Below are positions 25,540 through 40,170 of a stretch of 64,000 nt of DNA, one piece after another. This DNA comes from Gammaproteobacteria bacterium (GTDB taxonomy: Bacteria > Pseudomonadota > Gammaproteobacteria > Steroidobacterales > Steroidobacteraceae), in the NCBI GenBank assembly GCA_013289615.1, contig JABCZO010000015.1, forward strand, positions 1 through 64,000, in the 5' to 3' direction. Made by a program: the position numbers and the translations under genes. Within the stretch, counting starts at the first letter, position 1. The number at the start of each line of letters is the position of its first letter. The notes beneath the pieces were generated by a model, which had not been told where the DNA came from, ran no database searches, and saw nothing but the letters and a program-made list of their open reading frames with translations.

Positions 25540-26694
25540 ATGACCGATACACCCAATGCCCGTGCCGCCGTGCGACGACTCAAGCGGGTCGCGATTTACG
25601 TGCTGGCGGCCGCGATCATCATAGCCGGCTGGGGCATATTCACGCGCGTGCAGACGCGCGCGGCACTCAAGCAGGACGCGGAGCAATCGTCGGTGCCGGT
25701 GGTCATCGTGACCACGGCAAAGCACAGCGACGTCGGCGATGAACTGGTGCTGCCGGGCGACGTGCAGGCCTTTGTCGATGCGCCCATTTATGCGCGCACC
25801 AGCGGTTATCTCAAACGCTGGTACGCGGATATCGGCAAGCACGTCAAAGCCGGCGAGCTGCTGGCGGAAATCGAGACGCCGGAGGTGGATGCGCAGTATC
25901 GCCAGGCCAGGGCCGACCTGGCGACCGCCGATGCCAACAACCGGCTGTCGCAGACAACCAGCCAGCGCTTCCAGGAGCTGCGCAAGACCGGCCTGGTCGC
26001 ACAGCAGGACGTCGACAATGCGGTCGGCGATGCCGAAGCCAAGAAGGCGCAGAGCGAATCAGCGCGGCAGAATATGCAGCGCCTGGAGCAGATGCAGGGC
26101 TTCAATCGCATCAGCGCGCCGTTCGATGGCGTCGTGACGGCACGCAAGATCGATGTCGGAGCGCTGGTAACCGAGGGCAGCGCCACTGGCCAGGAACTGT
26201 TCCACCTCAGCGCGACCAGCCGGCTGCGCGTCTACGTGCAGGTGCCGCAGGCGTATGCGAGCTGGATTACCCCGGGAATGGCGGCCAGTCTGACCACGGT
26301 CGAGCGCCCGGAGCAGCGCCATCCGGCCAAGGTGGTCAGCACATCCCAGTCGATCGACGCGACCACGCGCACCCTGTTGACCGAACTGGACGCGGATAAC
26401 CCGAACGGCGAGTTGCTGCCGGGAGCCTACTCGATGGTGCACCTGCCATTGCCGAGCGGGCTGAAGACCTGGCGCGTGCCGTCCAACGCGCTGCTGTTCC
26501 GTGGCGACGGCCTGCACGTCGCCACGGTCGACGCGGACAATAATGTGCAGCTGAACACCGTCACCATCGGCCGCGATTATGGCGCCATCGTGGAGATCCT
26601 GAGCGGCGTCGATGCGCAGGACCGGATCATCCTGAATCCGCCGGATTCCATACTGCCCGGCACCCCGGTCAGGGTGCGCGCCGACCAGCCCTAG
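25540..26694 (+). CDS. RND efflux periplasmic adaptor (membrane fusion protein)
   Basis: A 384-residue adaptor. An N-terminal membrane anchor (about 15–34, RVAIYVLAAAIIIAGWGIF) is followed by a biotinyl-lipoyl-like half motif (VDAPIYARTSGYLKRWYADIG, VKAGELLAEIETPE), an alpha-helical hairpin (about 125–190), the second lipoyl half (RISAPFDGVVTARKIDVGALV), and beta-barrel and membrane-proximal domains (VYVQVPQAYASWITPGM, PSNALLFRGDGLHVATVD). It links the RND permease to an outer-membrane channel. The ATG at 25540 was chosen because the anchor then begins at the normal distance. The order permease then adaptor is the reverse of acrAB. Confidence 0.93.
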   Translation: MTDTPNARAAVRRLKRVAIYVLAAAIIIAGWGIFTRVQTRAALKQDAEQSSVPVVIVTTAKHSDVGDELVLPGDVQAFVDAPIYARTSGYLKRWYADIGKHVKAGELLAEIETPEVDAQYRQARADLATADANNRLSQTTSQRFQELRKTGLVAQQDVDNAVGDAEAKKAQSESARQNMQRLEQMQGFNRISAPFDGVVTARKIDVGALVTEGSATGQELFHLSATSRLRVYVQVPQAYASWITPGMAASLTTVERPEQRHPAKVVSTSQSIDATTRTLLTELDADNPNGELLPGAYSMVHLPLPSGLKTWRVPSNALLFRGDGLHVATVDADNNVQLNTVTIGRDYGAIVEILSGVDAQDRIILNPPDSILPGTPVRVRADQP

Positions 26695-26741
26695 CGCGGC
26701 GCTGCCGCTCGCGCCGTCGCCGCGCCTCGGGTTGCTGGCGT

Positions 26742-27938
26742 TTAAGGCTTGGAGTGATCGCCGTTGTTTTGCTTGAACGCCGCCACGAAGGCGCGCGCGA
26801 ACGCTTCGGCAAACAGGTGCGGGAATTTGCCCGAGTGCATGTCGGTGATGCTGCGAAAACGCGCCGCCAGACCCGAGGAGTCGGGGCTGCCGGCGTCCGC
26901 GCCGCTGGCACGGCCATCGATCTGGGCCAGCGCCCTGGGGTCGAGGCGGGCAAGGAATTCGCCGAGCGCGATGTGCAGCGCGCGCATGGTGGCCAGATCG
27001 TGGCGGCGCGTGCTGGCGAGCATGTCGCGCACCCACTGCACCGCGTCGAGGTCGCGGCGGTCGTGACCGATCATCAGCCGCAGCAACAGATCGTCCACCG
27101 GCAGGCCGGTGAGGCCGATGTGTTGCGGATCCTCCTTGCCGACCTGGATATGGGTCTGCTCGCGGATCTCGCGCTGTGCCAGCGCCAGGCCCTTCAGGCC
27201 CAGCAGCGCCTCACGCAGCAGCACGCCCGCCAGTTGCAGCATGCGTGCCGCCGCGTCCGCCGGCAGCTGCTTGACATCGATGCCCGCGCCGCGACAGAAC
27301 GCCTCGATGCCTGCGGCATTCTCGGCCGAGCGATCGGCCAGGCGCGGCTCGCGCCGTGCCGCTGCCGGCGCCCGCAGCTCGGCCGGTGCCGAGCGCTGGC
27401 CGCTGTCGAAAGCCAGCAGACCGGCATCCTGGGTCAGCATCGACTGGCCGAAGGCGTCCACGGCGCCCATGCGATTGCCGGGCGATGCGTCCGGCAGCAG
27501 CAGGTCGCGCACGTTCAGTTCGACGCCGATATCGCCGCGCGACACAATCGAGTTGGCGGTCAGCGGATCGGGCGCGATGGGAAAGATCGAACTCGCCTCC
27601 GGCGCCTCGCCGCGCTCGGTATCGATGCTGACGGACATCTCATAGTCGCCCATGCGCAGGCGATCGCCGTCGCGCAGCGGGTAGGGTGCGCGCCGGCCGA
27701 TCGGTACCGTGCCGTCGTTCACGTACACGCCGTTGGTGCTGGTATCGAGCAGGTAGTAGGCGCCGTCGCGGAACTGTACGCGCGCGTGGTGGGCCGACAG
27801 ATAGCGTTGCGGATCGGGCAACACCCAGTCGTTGTCGTGGGCGCGGCCGATGCCGCCGCCGCCGACACCCAAGACGATGCTGCCGCCCCGGCCGGGCTGG
27901 CTGCGCTGGTCGTCTACGATGGTCAGCTTCAGGGCCAT
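26742..27938 (-). CDS. TagH-like FHA-domain protein (type VI secretion-associated family), orphan
   Basis: A 398-residue protein. An N-terminal FHA domain (about 25–100) has IGRAHDNDWVLPDP, SAHHARVQF and DTSTNGVYVNDG, the residues that bind phosphothreonine. After a variable linker, a C-terminal helical domain (about 210–390: LQLAGVLLREALLGLKGLALAQREI, DPRALAQIDG, LFAEAFARAFVAAFKQ) matches the type VI secretion-associated FHA family (TagH). In other bacteria TagH works with the PpkA kinase and PppA phosphatase in post-translational control of the secretion system. No other T6SS gene is in this window. A Ser/Thr kinase is encoded 18 kb away, a conceivable partner. The ATG at 27938 begins the FHA domain normally. 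Confidence 0.85.
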   Translation of the reverse strand: MALKLTIVDDQRSQPGRGGSIVLGVGGGGIGRAHDNDWVLPDPQRYLSAHHARVQFRDGAYYLLDTSTNGVYVNDGTVPIGRRAPYPLRDGDRLRMGDYEMSVSIDTERGEAPEASSIFPIAPDPLTANSIVSRGDIGVELNVRDLLLPDASPGNRMGAVDAFGQSMLTQDAGLLAFDSGQRSAPAELRAPAAARREPRLADRSAENAAGIEAFCRGAGIDVKQLPADAAARMLQLAGVLLREALLGLKGLALAQREIREQTHIQVGKEDPQHIGLTGLPVDDLLLRLMIGHDRRDLDAVQWVRDMLASTRRHDLATMRALHIALGEFLARLDPRALAQIDGRASGADAGSPDSSGLAARFRSITDMHSGKFPHLFAEAFARAFVAAFKQNNGDHSKP

Positions 27939-28042
27939 ATGAACAGCTCTAGGTTCGGTTCCCGGACGCCATATAATAGGCCTGCGGCGGCTCCTGAGCA
28001 TTGCGCCGGGTAAAAATAGCCTGACTCACCGAAAATTCAACG

Positions 28043-28389
28043 ATGCCATCGAACCATATCTTTAAGGTCATGTTTGTAAACCAGGGCAAGGTTTACGAGG
28101 TCTATGCGCGCAAGGTCAGTCACGGCTCGCTGTTCGGTTTCGTGGAAATCGAGGAGCTGGTGTTTGGCGAGCGCTCCTCGGTGGTGGTGGATCCGGGCGA
28201 GGAGCGCATCAAGAGCGAATTTGCCGGCGTCAAGCGCAGCTTCCTGCCGCTGCATTCTGTGCTTCGCATCGATGAGGTGCGCAAGCAGGGAGTCAGCAAG
28301 ATCGTCGCGCTCGAGGGCGGCAACGTGGCGCATTTTCCCACGCCGCTGCTGCCGCCGTCGGCCATGGACCCGGGGCCAAAAAAAACTTG

Positions 28390-28390
<1 letters not shown>
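28043..28390 (+). CDS. DUF1820 family protein
   Basis: A 115-residue soluble protein of the DUF1820 family: [46 protein letters not shown], and [14 protein letters not shown]. The family is confined mainly to gammaproteobacteria and has no established function. Its TGA overlaps the ATG of purL by one base, so the two are translationally coupled. The stop falls in a run of eight A residues (28378–28385), just before the purL start. Confidence 0.88.
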
Positions 28391-32313
<3,923 letters not shown>

Positions 32314-32353
32314 GCCACACGCAGCAGGCCCGGCCGCCGAGCGTGCTCGCCAA

Positions 32354-33091
32354 TCAGCCTTCGATGCGGCTGCTTTCGAGCGAATTGCTGTGGGTATCGG
32401 GGCTGCGGGCGTTGCGCCCGGCTTCGTCGGAGAAGAAGCGACGGACCACCATCGCCTGCTGCAGGCGTCCCTTGCGCACATAGGTCTGGTACAGCAGGTC
32501 CTTCATCACCTCGAGCAGCAGACCGGCCTGATCGTCGTCGAGCATCGGTACGCCCGGCGCCGGATCCGCATCGGTGCCGAAGATCACGCGCTTGATCAAC
32601 GCGAAGCTGGCGGCATCGACCTGCGCCATGTCGCGCACCTCATTGAGTTCGTCGAAGATACGCAGCCTGCCGGCTTCGCCGCCGTCGGCGAACACGGCCT
32701 GCATGGTGCGCCGGCACAGCGTCGCGAAGCCGTTGAAGGCGCCGTGCGAGTAGCACAGCAACGCCTCGCGGAACATCGTCTCCACCTCCTCGGTCAGATA
32801 GGTGAAGCTGAATTTCTCCTTCGGGCGTTCGATCTCGGTGAACTGCGGCGACAGCTCGATGCGCGCCGGGCCGAAGTTGCGCACATTGGAGCGCAGGAAG
32901 ATCGGCGAATTGCAGGCGTCGCATCGAAACACGAGGCCGACCTGTTTCGGGCGCGTGGCACTCAGATCGGAAAAGCGCGGCACCGCCTGGGGGGTCAGGT
33001 GCGAGTGCACCAGGCAATGCGGACAGGTCAGCGCAAGGCTTGTAGCCTGCTCCTGGTGCAGTCTATCGCTGGTATCTATATAGACCGACAT
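32354..33091 (-). CDS. Zinc-ribbon protein with DUF4145-like domain
   Basis: A 245-residue soluble protein. The N-terminal part has two Cys pairs, CPHC at about 23–26 and CDAC at about 57–60, forming a zinc ribbon. The C-terminal helical part (about 95–215: LTEEVETMFREALLCYSHGAF, FATLCRRTMQAVF, GLLLEVMKDLLYQTYVRKGR) resembles DUF4145, a domain found in restriction and toxin-related proteins and in stand-alone proteins of unknown role. The gene converges with purL, 40 bases apart. The ATG at 33091 was chosen because longer frames upstream have no family resemblance. No function is claimed. Confidence 0.75.
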   Translation of the reverse strand: MSVYIDTSDRLHQEQATSLALTCPHCLVHSHLTPQAVPRFSDLSATRPKQVGLVFRCDACNSPIFLRSNVRNFGPARIELSPQFTEIERPKEKFSFTYLTEEVETMFREALLCYSHGAFNGFATLCRRTMQAVFADGGEAGRLRIFDELNEVRDMAQVDAASFALIKRVIFGTDADPAPGVPMLDDDQAGLLLEVMKDLLYQTYVRKGRLQQAMVVRRFFSDEAGRNARSPDTHSNSLESSRIEG

Positions 33092-33219
33092 CGTGGCGCT
33101 TCTGATGAAACCGCACCACCAGTGTAGCCGAATGGCGACACAGTGGCACGGCGCTGGCGCGCTGCTAGCAGCGCCCAGCACGTCCGGACATAACGACCGG
33201 ACATAATCAGCGCTGCCGC

Positions 33220-34893
33220 TCAGCCGGTCAGGCGCCGGTACTTCAGCCGATGCGGCTGCGCGGCGTCCTCGCCGCGCCGGTGCTTGAGGTCGGCGACGTA
33301 CTCCTGGTAGTTGCCCTCGAACCAGACCACCTCGGAATCGCCTTCGAACGCAATGATGTGGGTCGCGATGCGATCGAGGAACCAGCGGTCGTGCGAGATC
33401 ACGGCGGCGCACCCCGGGAAATTCAGCAGCGCATCCTCCAGCGCGCGCAGGGTCTCGATATCCAGATCGTTCGTGGGTTCGTCCAGCAGCAGCACATTGC
33501 CGCCGGCGCGCAGTACCTTGGCGAGGTGCACGCGATTGCGTTCGCCGCCCGACAGCTCGCCGATCAGCTGCTGCTGCTGCGTGCCCTTGAAATTGAAGCG
33601 GCCGACGTAGCTGCGCGACGGCGTCTCGTAGCTGTCTATCTTGATGATGTCCTGGCCGCCGGAGATCTCCGCCCAGACGCTCTTGCTGTCGTCGAGCGTC
33701 TGCCGGGACTGATCGACATAGGCGAGCTTCACCGTCGGGCTGATGCGTATTTCACCGGCATCGGCCGTCTCGACACCGGTGAGCATGCGAAACAGCGTGG
33801 TCTTGCCGGCGCCGTTTGGCCCGATGATGCCGACGATGCCGCCGCGCGGTAAAGTGAAATCGAGGTTGTCGATCAGCAGCCGATCGCCGAACGCCTTGCG
33901 CAGGCCCTTGACCTCGATCACCAGATCGCCCAGCCGCGGGCCGGGCGGGATATAGATCTCATTGGTCTCGTTGCGTTCCTGGTACTCCCGGGAGGCCAGC
34001 TCATCGTAACGCGCCAGGCGCGCCTTGCTCTTGGCCTGGCGTGCCTTCGGATTGGCGCGCACCCATTCGAGCTCGCGCGCCAGCGTCTTGCGCAGCGCGT
34101 CGCGCTCGCGCTCCTCGAGCGCGAGGCGCTTCTCCTTCTGATCGAGCCACGAGGAGTAGTTGCCCTGCCATGGAATTCCATGGCCGCGGTCCAGCTCGAG
34201 GATCCACTTGGCGACATTGTCGAGAAAGTAGCGGTCGTGGGTCACGGCGACCACGGTGCTCGGATATTCCTCCAGGTAGCGCTCGAGCCAGGCGACCGAC
34301 TCGGCATCCAGGTGATTGGTCGGTTCATCGAGCAGCAGCATGTCCGGTTGCGACAGCAGCAGCCGGCACAGCGACACGCGACGCTTCTCGCCGCCCGAGA
34401 GCTGGCCGATCTTCGCCTCCCATGGCGGCAGCCGCAGCGCGTCGGCGGCAATTTCCAGCTTGCGTCCGAGTTCCCAACCGCCGGCAGCTTCGATCGCGTC
34501 CTGCAGTCTTGCCTGTTCCTCGAGCAGCTTGTTCATCTGCTCGTCCTCCATCGGCTCGGCGAACTGCTCGCTGATCTGGTTGAAGCGCTCGAGCAATGCG
34601 AAGCTGCCGCCAACGCCCTCCATCACCACGCTGCGCACGTCCTTGTCCGGATCTAGCTCCGGTTCCTGCGGCAGGAACCCGACCTTGATCCCCGGTTGCG
34701 GCCGCGCCTCCCCGTCGATGCCGGTATCAAGGCCGGCCATGATCCGCAACAGCGTGGATTTGCCCGAACCGTTCAGGCCGAGCACTCCGATCTTGGCCCC
34801 GGGGAAAAACGACAGGCTGATGTCGCGCAGGATGACGCGCTTGGGGGGCACGATCTTCGAGACCCGATTCATGGTGTAGATGTATTGCGCCAT
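33220..34893 (-). CDS. ettA: Energy-dependent translational throttle protein (ABC-F ATPase)
   Basis: A 557-residue soluble ABC-F protein that binds the ribosomal E site and gates the first elongation step according to the ATP/ADP ratio. Two ATPase domains are joined by a linker: Walker A GLNGSGKSTLL and GPNGAGKTTLF, signatures LSGGEKRRVSL and LSGGERNRVHL, and Walker B LLLDEPTNHLD and LLLDEPTNDLD. The start MAQYIYTMNRVSKIVPPKR matches EttA closely, and the length is within two residues of the E. coli protein. The ATG at 34893 is therefore the start. It diverges from the histone-deacetylase-family gene. Confidence 0.96.
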   Translation of the reverse strand: MAQYIYTMNRVSKIVPPKRVILRDISLSFFPGAKIGVLGLNGSGKSTLLRIMAGLDTGIDGEARPQPGIKVGFLPQEPELDPDKDVRSVVMEGVGGSFALLERFNQISEQFAEPMEDEQMNKLLEEQARLQDAIEAAGGWELGRKLEIAADALRLPPWEAKIGQLSGGEKRRVSLCRLLLSQPDMLLLDEPTNHLDAESVAWLERYLEEYPSTVVAVTHDRYFLDNVAKWILELDRGHGIPWQGNYSSWLDQKEKRLALEERERDALRKTLARELEWVRANPKARQAKSKARLARYDELASREYQERNETNEIYIPPGPRLGDLVIEVKGLRKAFGDRLLIDNLDFTLPRGGIVGIIGPNGAGKTTLFRMLTGVETADAGEIRISPTVKLAYVDQSRQTLDDSKSVWAEISGGQDIIKIDSYETPSRSYVGRFNFKGTQQQQLIGELSGGERNRVHLAKVLRAGGNVLLLDEPTNDLDIETLRALEDALLNFPGCAAVISHDRWFLDRIATHIIAFEGDSEVVWFEGNYQEYVADLKHRRGEDAAQPHRLKYRRLTG

Positions 34894-35019
34894 AGGGAGC
34901 CAGTTCAGCCGCTGCAAGGGGGGGCGCATTATCGATGAACGCCCCGGTGCGGTGCTACTGCGGTGTGATATCTTGAGGCGGTCTGCAGTGTCGCAGGCTC
35001 AAAACCCGAAACGTAGCGC

Positions 35020-35976
35020 TTGAACGCCACAAGCCCTGAGGTTGCAGTCGTGCTCGGCGAGCAGCTGGCTCGCTACGGCTTCGGCGATGGCCACCCGTTC
35101 GGTCCGGACCGCCACGGCGTGTTCGTGCGCGAGTTCGAGCAGCGCGGTCTGCCCGAGCACGTCGCGCTGCTGGAACCGCGCGACGCCAGCGAGGCGGAAC
35201 TGCTGCTGTTCCATACGCCCGAGTACGTGCAGTTCGTCATGGAGCGCTCGCAGGCCGGCAGCGGCTGGCTGGACGCGGGCGATACACCCGCGTTTCGCGG
35301 CGTATTCGAGGCGGCAGCGTGCGTGGTCGGATCGAGCCTTACCGCGGCCGACTGGATCATGCACGGCTTGCGCCGGCGCGCCTTTGTCCCGATCGCCGGC
35401 CTGCATCACGCGGCCCGCGACCGGGCCGCCGGATTCTGCGTCTTCAACGACTGCGGCGTGGTGGTCGAGCATCTGCGGCGCGCCTACGGCCTGTCGCGTA
35501 TCGCCTATGTCGACGTCGATGCGCATCACGGCGACGGCGTCTATTACGCCTTCGACGATGACCCCGAGCTGATCTTTGCGGATCTGCACGAGAGCGGCCA
35601 TACGCTGTATCCGGGCACCGGCTCGGACGCCGAGATCGGCCGCGGCGCGGCCGCGGGCACCAAGCTCAATGTGCCGCTTGAGGCTGGCGCCGGCGACGCG
35701 GAGTTCGACCTGGTATGGCCGGCCATGCTGGCCCACGTGGAGCGCTACGCGCCGGCATTCGTGATTCTGCAGTGCGGGGCCGACAGCGTCGGCGGCGATC
35801 CGATCACGCATCTGAAGCTCACCAGCGCCTGCCACGCGCGCGCGGCGCGCGAGCTGTGCCTGCTGGCCGATCGGCTCGGCCATGGCCGGGTACTGGCATT
35901 GGGCGGCGGCGGCTATGATCGCGGTAATATCGCCCGTACCTGGTGCGGCGTGGTGCAGGCGCTGCTCGCCGCCTGA
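35020..35976 (+). CDS. Histone deacetylase family protein (AcuC/acetylpolyamine amidohydrolase type)
   Basis: A 318-residue arginase-fold zinc hydrolase. The catalytic charge-relay histidines are in GLHHAARDRAAGFCVFND, and the zinc ligands lie in DVDAHHGDGV and the Asp of CGADSVGGDPITHL. The tyrosine that polarises the substrate is in GGGGYDRGNIARTW. All catalytic residues are present, so deacylation of acetyl-lysine, acetylpolyamine or a small acetylated amine is expected; the substrate is not readable. The start is a TTG at 35020, as no in-frame ATG precedes the conserved region. The gene sits between ettA (divergent) and glyA. Confidence 0.88.
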   Translation: MNATSPEVAVVLGEQLARYGFGDGHPFGPDRHGVFVREFEQRGLPEHVALLEPRDASEAELLLFHTPEYVQFVMERSQAGSGWLDAGDTPAFRGVFEAAACVVGSSLTAADWIMHGLRRRAFVPIAGLHHAARDRAAGFCVFNDCGVVVEHLRRAYGLSRIAYVDVDAHHGDGVYYAFDDDPELIFADLHESGHTLYPGTGSDAEIGRGAAAGTKLNVPLEAGAGDAEFDLVWPAMLAHVERYAPAFVILQCGADSVGGDPITHLKLTSACHARAARELCLLADRLGHGRVLALGGGGYDRGNIARTWCGVVQALLAA

Positions 35977-36064
35977 GCCGCCCGGCGCCCGAAGTCGACC
36001 TGTTCGGGTACAATCCCGCGCCTTTCCGCTCGTTTTGAGCATAACCACGAAAGGTAGTTGAGTC

Positions 36065-37321
<1,257 letters not shown>

Positions 37322-37340
37322 ATCCTGACCCGGGAAGTCG

Positions 37341-37871
37341 ATGCATTGCCCCTTCTGCGGCCACGTCGAGACCAAGGTTACCGATTCACGGCTGGCCGCC
37401 GATGGCGGACAGATCCGGCGCCGGCGCGAGTGCCTGAGCTGCGGCGAGCGCTTCACGACGTTTGAGACCGCCGAGCTGCTGATGCCGCGTGTGATCAAGA
37501 GCGACGGCAGCCGCGAACCCTTCGACGAGCGCAAGCTCGCGCACGGCATGATCAAGGCGCTGGAGAAGCGTCCGGTGAGCGCCGAGGCGATCGAGCAGGC
37601 CGTGAGCCGCATCTGCCACAAGCTGCGCGTGTTCGGCGAACGCGAAGTGCCCGCCCGCACCATCGGCGAGTTCGTGATGGAGGAACTGCGCCACCTGGAT
37701 GAAGTCGGCTACGTGCGCTTCGCGTCGGTATATCGCAGCTTCCAGGACGCGGAAGCGTTTCGCGACGAGGTCGAGCGCCTGCGCCACCACCGGCGCCGGC
37801 GCGAAGAGAAGCGCGACTCGGACCAGCTGCCGCTGCTGCCTGGCGACCCTGCAACCTTGAAATCCAAATGA
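37341..37871 (+). CDS. nrdR: Transcriptional repressor NrdR
   Basis: A 176-residue zinc-ribbon plus ATP-cone repressor of ribonucleotide reductase genes. The zinc ribbon has CPFC (residues 3–6) and CLSC (residues 31–34), with the [17 protein letters not shown] signature. The ATP cone (about 49–139) begins [16 protein letters not shown] and senses ATP/dATP. The C-terminal tail is longer and more charged than in many NrdR proteins. The stop overlaps the ribD start (ATGA), so the two are translationally coupled, a conserved arrangement in proteobacteria. Confidence 0.97.
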   Translation: MHCPFCGHVETKVTDSRLAADGGQIRRRRECLSCGERFTTFETAELLMPRVIKSDGSREPFDERKLAHGMIKALEKRPVSAEAIEQAVSRICHKLRVFGEREVPARTIGEFVMEELRHLDEVGYVRFASVYRSFQDAEAFRDEVERLRHHRRRREEKRDSDQLPLLPGDPATLKSK

Positions 37872-38998
37872 TGGATGCGCGTGCCGACAGCGTCACCGCC
37901 CAGGACGAGTGCGATGCGCGTTACATGCGCCGTGCGCTCGAACTGGCGGCACGCGGCCTGTATACGACCGACCCGAATCCGCGTGTCGGCTGCGTGCTGG
38001 TGCGTGACGGACGCGTGCTCGGGGAAGGCTGGCACGAGCGCGCCGGCGAAGCGCACGCCGAAGTCAACGCGCTGCGCGCGGCCGGCGATGCAGCCCAGGG
38101 CGCCACCGCCTATGTGACGCTCGAGCCCTGCTCCCACACCGGCCGCACGCCGCCGTGCACGCAGGCGCTGATCGGCGCGCGTATCGGTCGCGTGGTGTAC
38201 GCGAGCGCCGATCCGAACCCGCTGGTCAACGGTGCCGGCATCGCGGCATTGCGAGCCGCCGGCATCGACACCGTCGGTGAGGTGCTGGCGGCCGAGTCGC
38301 GCGCGCTCAATCCGGGGTACTTCAAGCGCATGCGCACCGGCCTGCCGTGGCTGCGGGTCAAGCTCGGAGCGAGTCTCGACGGCCGCACCGCGCTCGCCAA
38401 TGGAGCCAGTCGCTGGGTGACCGGGCCGGCGGCGCGTCAGGACGCGCAGCGCTTCCGCGCCCGCAGTTCCGTGGTGCTCAGTAGCAGCGGCACCGTGCTG
38501 GCCGACGACCCGGCACTGAATGTGCGCATCGACGGCGCGACCCGCCAGCCGCTGCGCGCCGTGCTCGACACCGACCTGCGGGTACCGCCGCAGGCACGCA
38601 TGTTCGACCGTGAAGGTCCGGCGCTGGTGTTCACCGCCAGCACCGATGCCGCGCGGCGCGCCGAACTGGAGCGCCGCGGCGTACGCATCGAGACCGTGGC
38701 GCGCGCCGCGCACGGTGGACTGGAACTCGAACCGGTGCTGCGCCGGCTGGCGCAGCTCTCGGCAAATGAAATCTGGGTCGAGGCCGGCGCGCGACTCGCC
38801 GGTGCGCTGCTGCGCGCGCGTCTGGTCGATGAGTTCATCGTCTATCTGGCGCCGAGCCTGCTCGGGCCCACGGCCAGGGCGCTGGTGGAGTTGCCCGAAA
38901 TCACGCAGCTCGAGCAGCGCATGCGCCTGGAGTTCACCGAATGCAAGCCGATCGGGCCGGACCTGCGCCTGACGGCGCTGCCACTCGCACCGGCCTAG
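37868..38998 (+). CDS. ribD: Bifunctional diaminohydroxyphosphoribosylaminopyrimidine deaminase / reductase
   Basis: A 376-residue bifunctional riboflavin enzyme. The N-terminal deaminase (about 15–155) has HAEVNAL and [12 protein letters not shown], providing the zinc His and two Cys. The C-terminal reductase (about 160–370) has [31 protein letters not shown] and [13 protein letters not shown]. It acts on the product of GTP cyclohydrolase II. The start overlaps nrdR by four bases; a second ATG follows at 37871. ribE begins six bases after its stop. Confidence 0.96.
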   Translation: MMDARADSVTAQDECDARYMRRALELAARGLYTTDPNPRVGCVLVRDGRVLGEGWHERAGEAHAEVNALRAAGDAAQGATAYVTLEPCSHTGRTPPCTQALIGARIGRVVYASADPNPLVNGAGIAALRAAGIDTVGEVLAAESRALNPGYFKRMRTGLPWLRVKLGASLDGRTALANGASRWVTGPAARQDAQRFRARSSVVLSSSGTVLADDPALNVRIDGATRQPLRAVLDTDLRVPPQARMFDREGPALVFTASTDAARRAELERRGVRIETVARAAHGGLELEPVLRRLAQLSANEIWVEAGARLAGALLRARLVDEFIVYLAPSLLGPTARALVELPEITQLEQRMRLEFTECKPIGPDLRLTALPLAPA

Positions 38999-39004
38999 AA
39001 GCGC

Positions 39005-39610
39005 ATGTTCACCGGCATCGTGCAGGACGTCGGCCGAATCCTGGCGCTCGAGCGGCTCGGCGGGGATACGCGCGTGACCGTCGGGGTCGATCGGCTCGAC
39101 CTGTCGCGCGCCGCGATCGGCGATAGCATTGCGGTGGCGGGCGTGTGCCTGACCGCGGTCGCCCTGGAAGCGCGCGCCTTCAGCGCCGACGTGTCGCGCG
39201 AGACCCTGACGATCACCACCATCGGTGACTGGCGCGTCGGCCAGCCCGTGAATCTCGAGCCGGCGCTGCGCGCGGGCGATGCGCTTGGCGGCCACCTGAT
39301 GTCAGGCCACATCGATGGCGTCGCCGAAGTGCGAGCGCGCCTCGGCGAGGCGCGCTCGCAGCGCTTTCTTATGCGCGTGCCCGAGGCGCTGGCGCGCTAT
39401 CTGGCGCGCAAGGGCTCGGTCGCGCTCGATGGCGTGAGCCTGACGGTGAACGCGGTCGAGCGGCAGGAATTCGAGGTCAATCTGGTGCCGCACACGCTGG
39501 CCGTGAGCACGCTCGGCGAGCTTGCGGTCGGTGATCGCGCTAATCTCGAGGTCGATCTGATCGCGCGATACGTTGAACGCCTCGCGGAGTTCAGCAATCC
39601 AGTGCAGTGA
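39005..39610 (+). CDS. ribE: Riboflavin synthase alpha chain
   Basis: A 201-residue enzyme that dismutates two 6,7-dimethyl-8-ribityllumazine molecules to riboflavin. It shows the internal duplication of the family: MFTGIVQDVGRI at the start, VAGVCLTAVALE and NLEPALRAGDALGGHLMSGHIDG in the first barrel, and KGSVALDGVSLTVNAVE with NLVPHTLAVSTLGEL in the second. Six bases separate it from ribD. Downstream, the usual partner genes ribB and ribH are missing until 43 kb; unrelated DNA intervenes. Confidence 0.97.
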   Translation: MFTGIVQDVGRILALERLGGDTRVTVGVDRLDLSRAAIGDSIAVAGVCLTAVALEARAFSADVSRETLTITTIGDWRVGQPVNLEPALRAGDALGGHLMSGHIDGVAEVRARLGEARSQRFLMRVPEALARYLARKGSVALDGVSLTVNAVERQEFEVNLVPHTLAVSTLGELAVGDRANLEVDLIARYVERLAEFSNPVQ

Positions 39611-39711
39611 GCGCGACGCAAGAATCAGCAGGCTGGCCTAACGTAAGCACTGCAAGCTGTAACATGCCAGCGCTACTATCACGTGGCTAGATGCTCTGGG
39701 AGACGTCGGCC

Positions 39712-40095
39712 GTGCTCAACGATCTGCATACCTTCGAATCGAAGGATTCAAGCTATGTTGCTCTGCAGGGATATCAGGGTCGTGTCACCGTGAATGTGCG
39801 GGTCGATAGCATGGCAATTGATGAGCTGCCCGAATCGGGCGGAGCCCCGACGCCAGAGCAGCGCAAGACCTTTGTTCGGCACAACATCGATGCAATCCGC
39901 GCGATCGTGGAGAAAAAGCTCGAGCAGGGAGATGCGGAACCGGAAGATTGGCATGGCCGGCCGGTTCTGGGCGTGCAAATCCTGGATACGGACCTTGCAG
40001 AGTACATGAGCCATCCGGGCAACCGGCTGAGCTACGCCGCGTTCGATCTGCGTGCGCAATCGAGGTGGGTTGGACGAGACGGCCGGTTCGCATAG
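39712..40095 (+). CDS. Hypothetical protein, soluble
   Basis: A 127-residue protein (134 if an ATG at 39691 is used). I do not recognise the family. It has no signal peptide or membrane segment; the sequence mixes beta-rich (YVALQGYQGRVTVNVRVDSM) and helical segments (RHNIDAIRAIVEKKLEQG) and is acidic. The GTG at 39712 is preferred because GGGAG lies nine bases upstream, while the ATG has no ribosome-binding site. It is the first gene of the stretch that separates ribE from ribB. Confidence 0.5.
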   Translation: MLNDLHTFESKDSSYVALQGYQGRVTVNVRVDSMAIDELPESGGAPTPEQRKTFVRHNIDAIRAIVEKKLEQGDAEPEDWHGRPVLGVQILDTDLAEYMSHPGNRLSYAAFDLRAQSRWVGRDGRFA

Positions 40096-40170
40096 GGACC
40101 TCCCCGCCCCTGGTCGCTGGCCGCGGCAAGCCTGGAAAGCAGCTTCCCATCCAGCTTGCTGCACTGCGGA

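Noticed and set aside
26742-27938. A type VI secretion cluster around the TagH-like gene
   Set aside because: Neighbours on both sides were identified and none is a T6SS component.
35977-36064. Glycine riboswitch before glyA
   Set aside because: The 88-base leader is too short and lacks the conserved aptamer cores.
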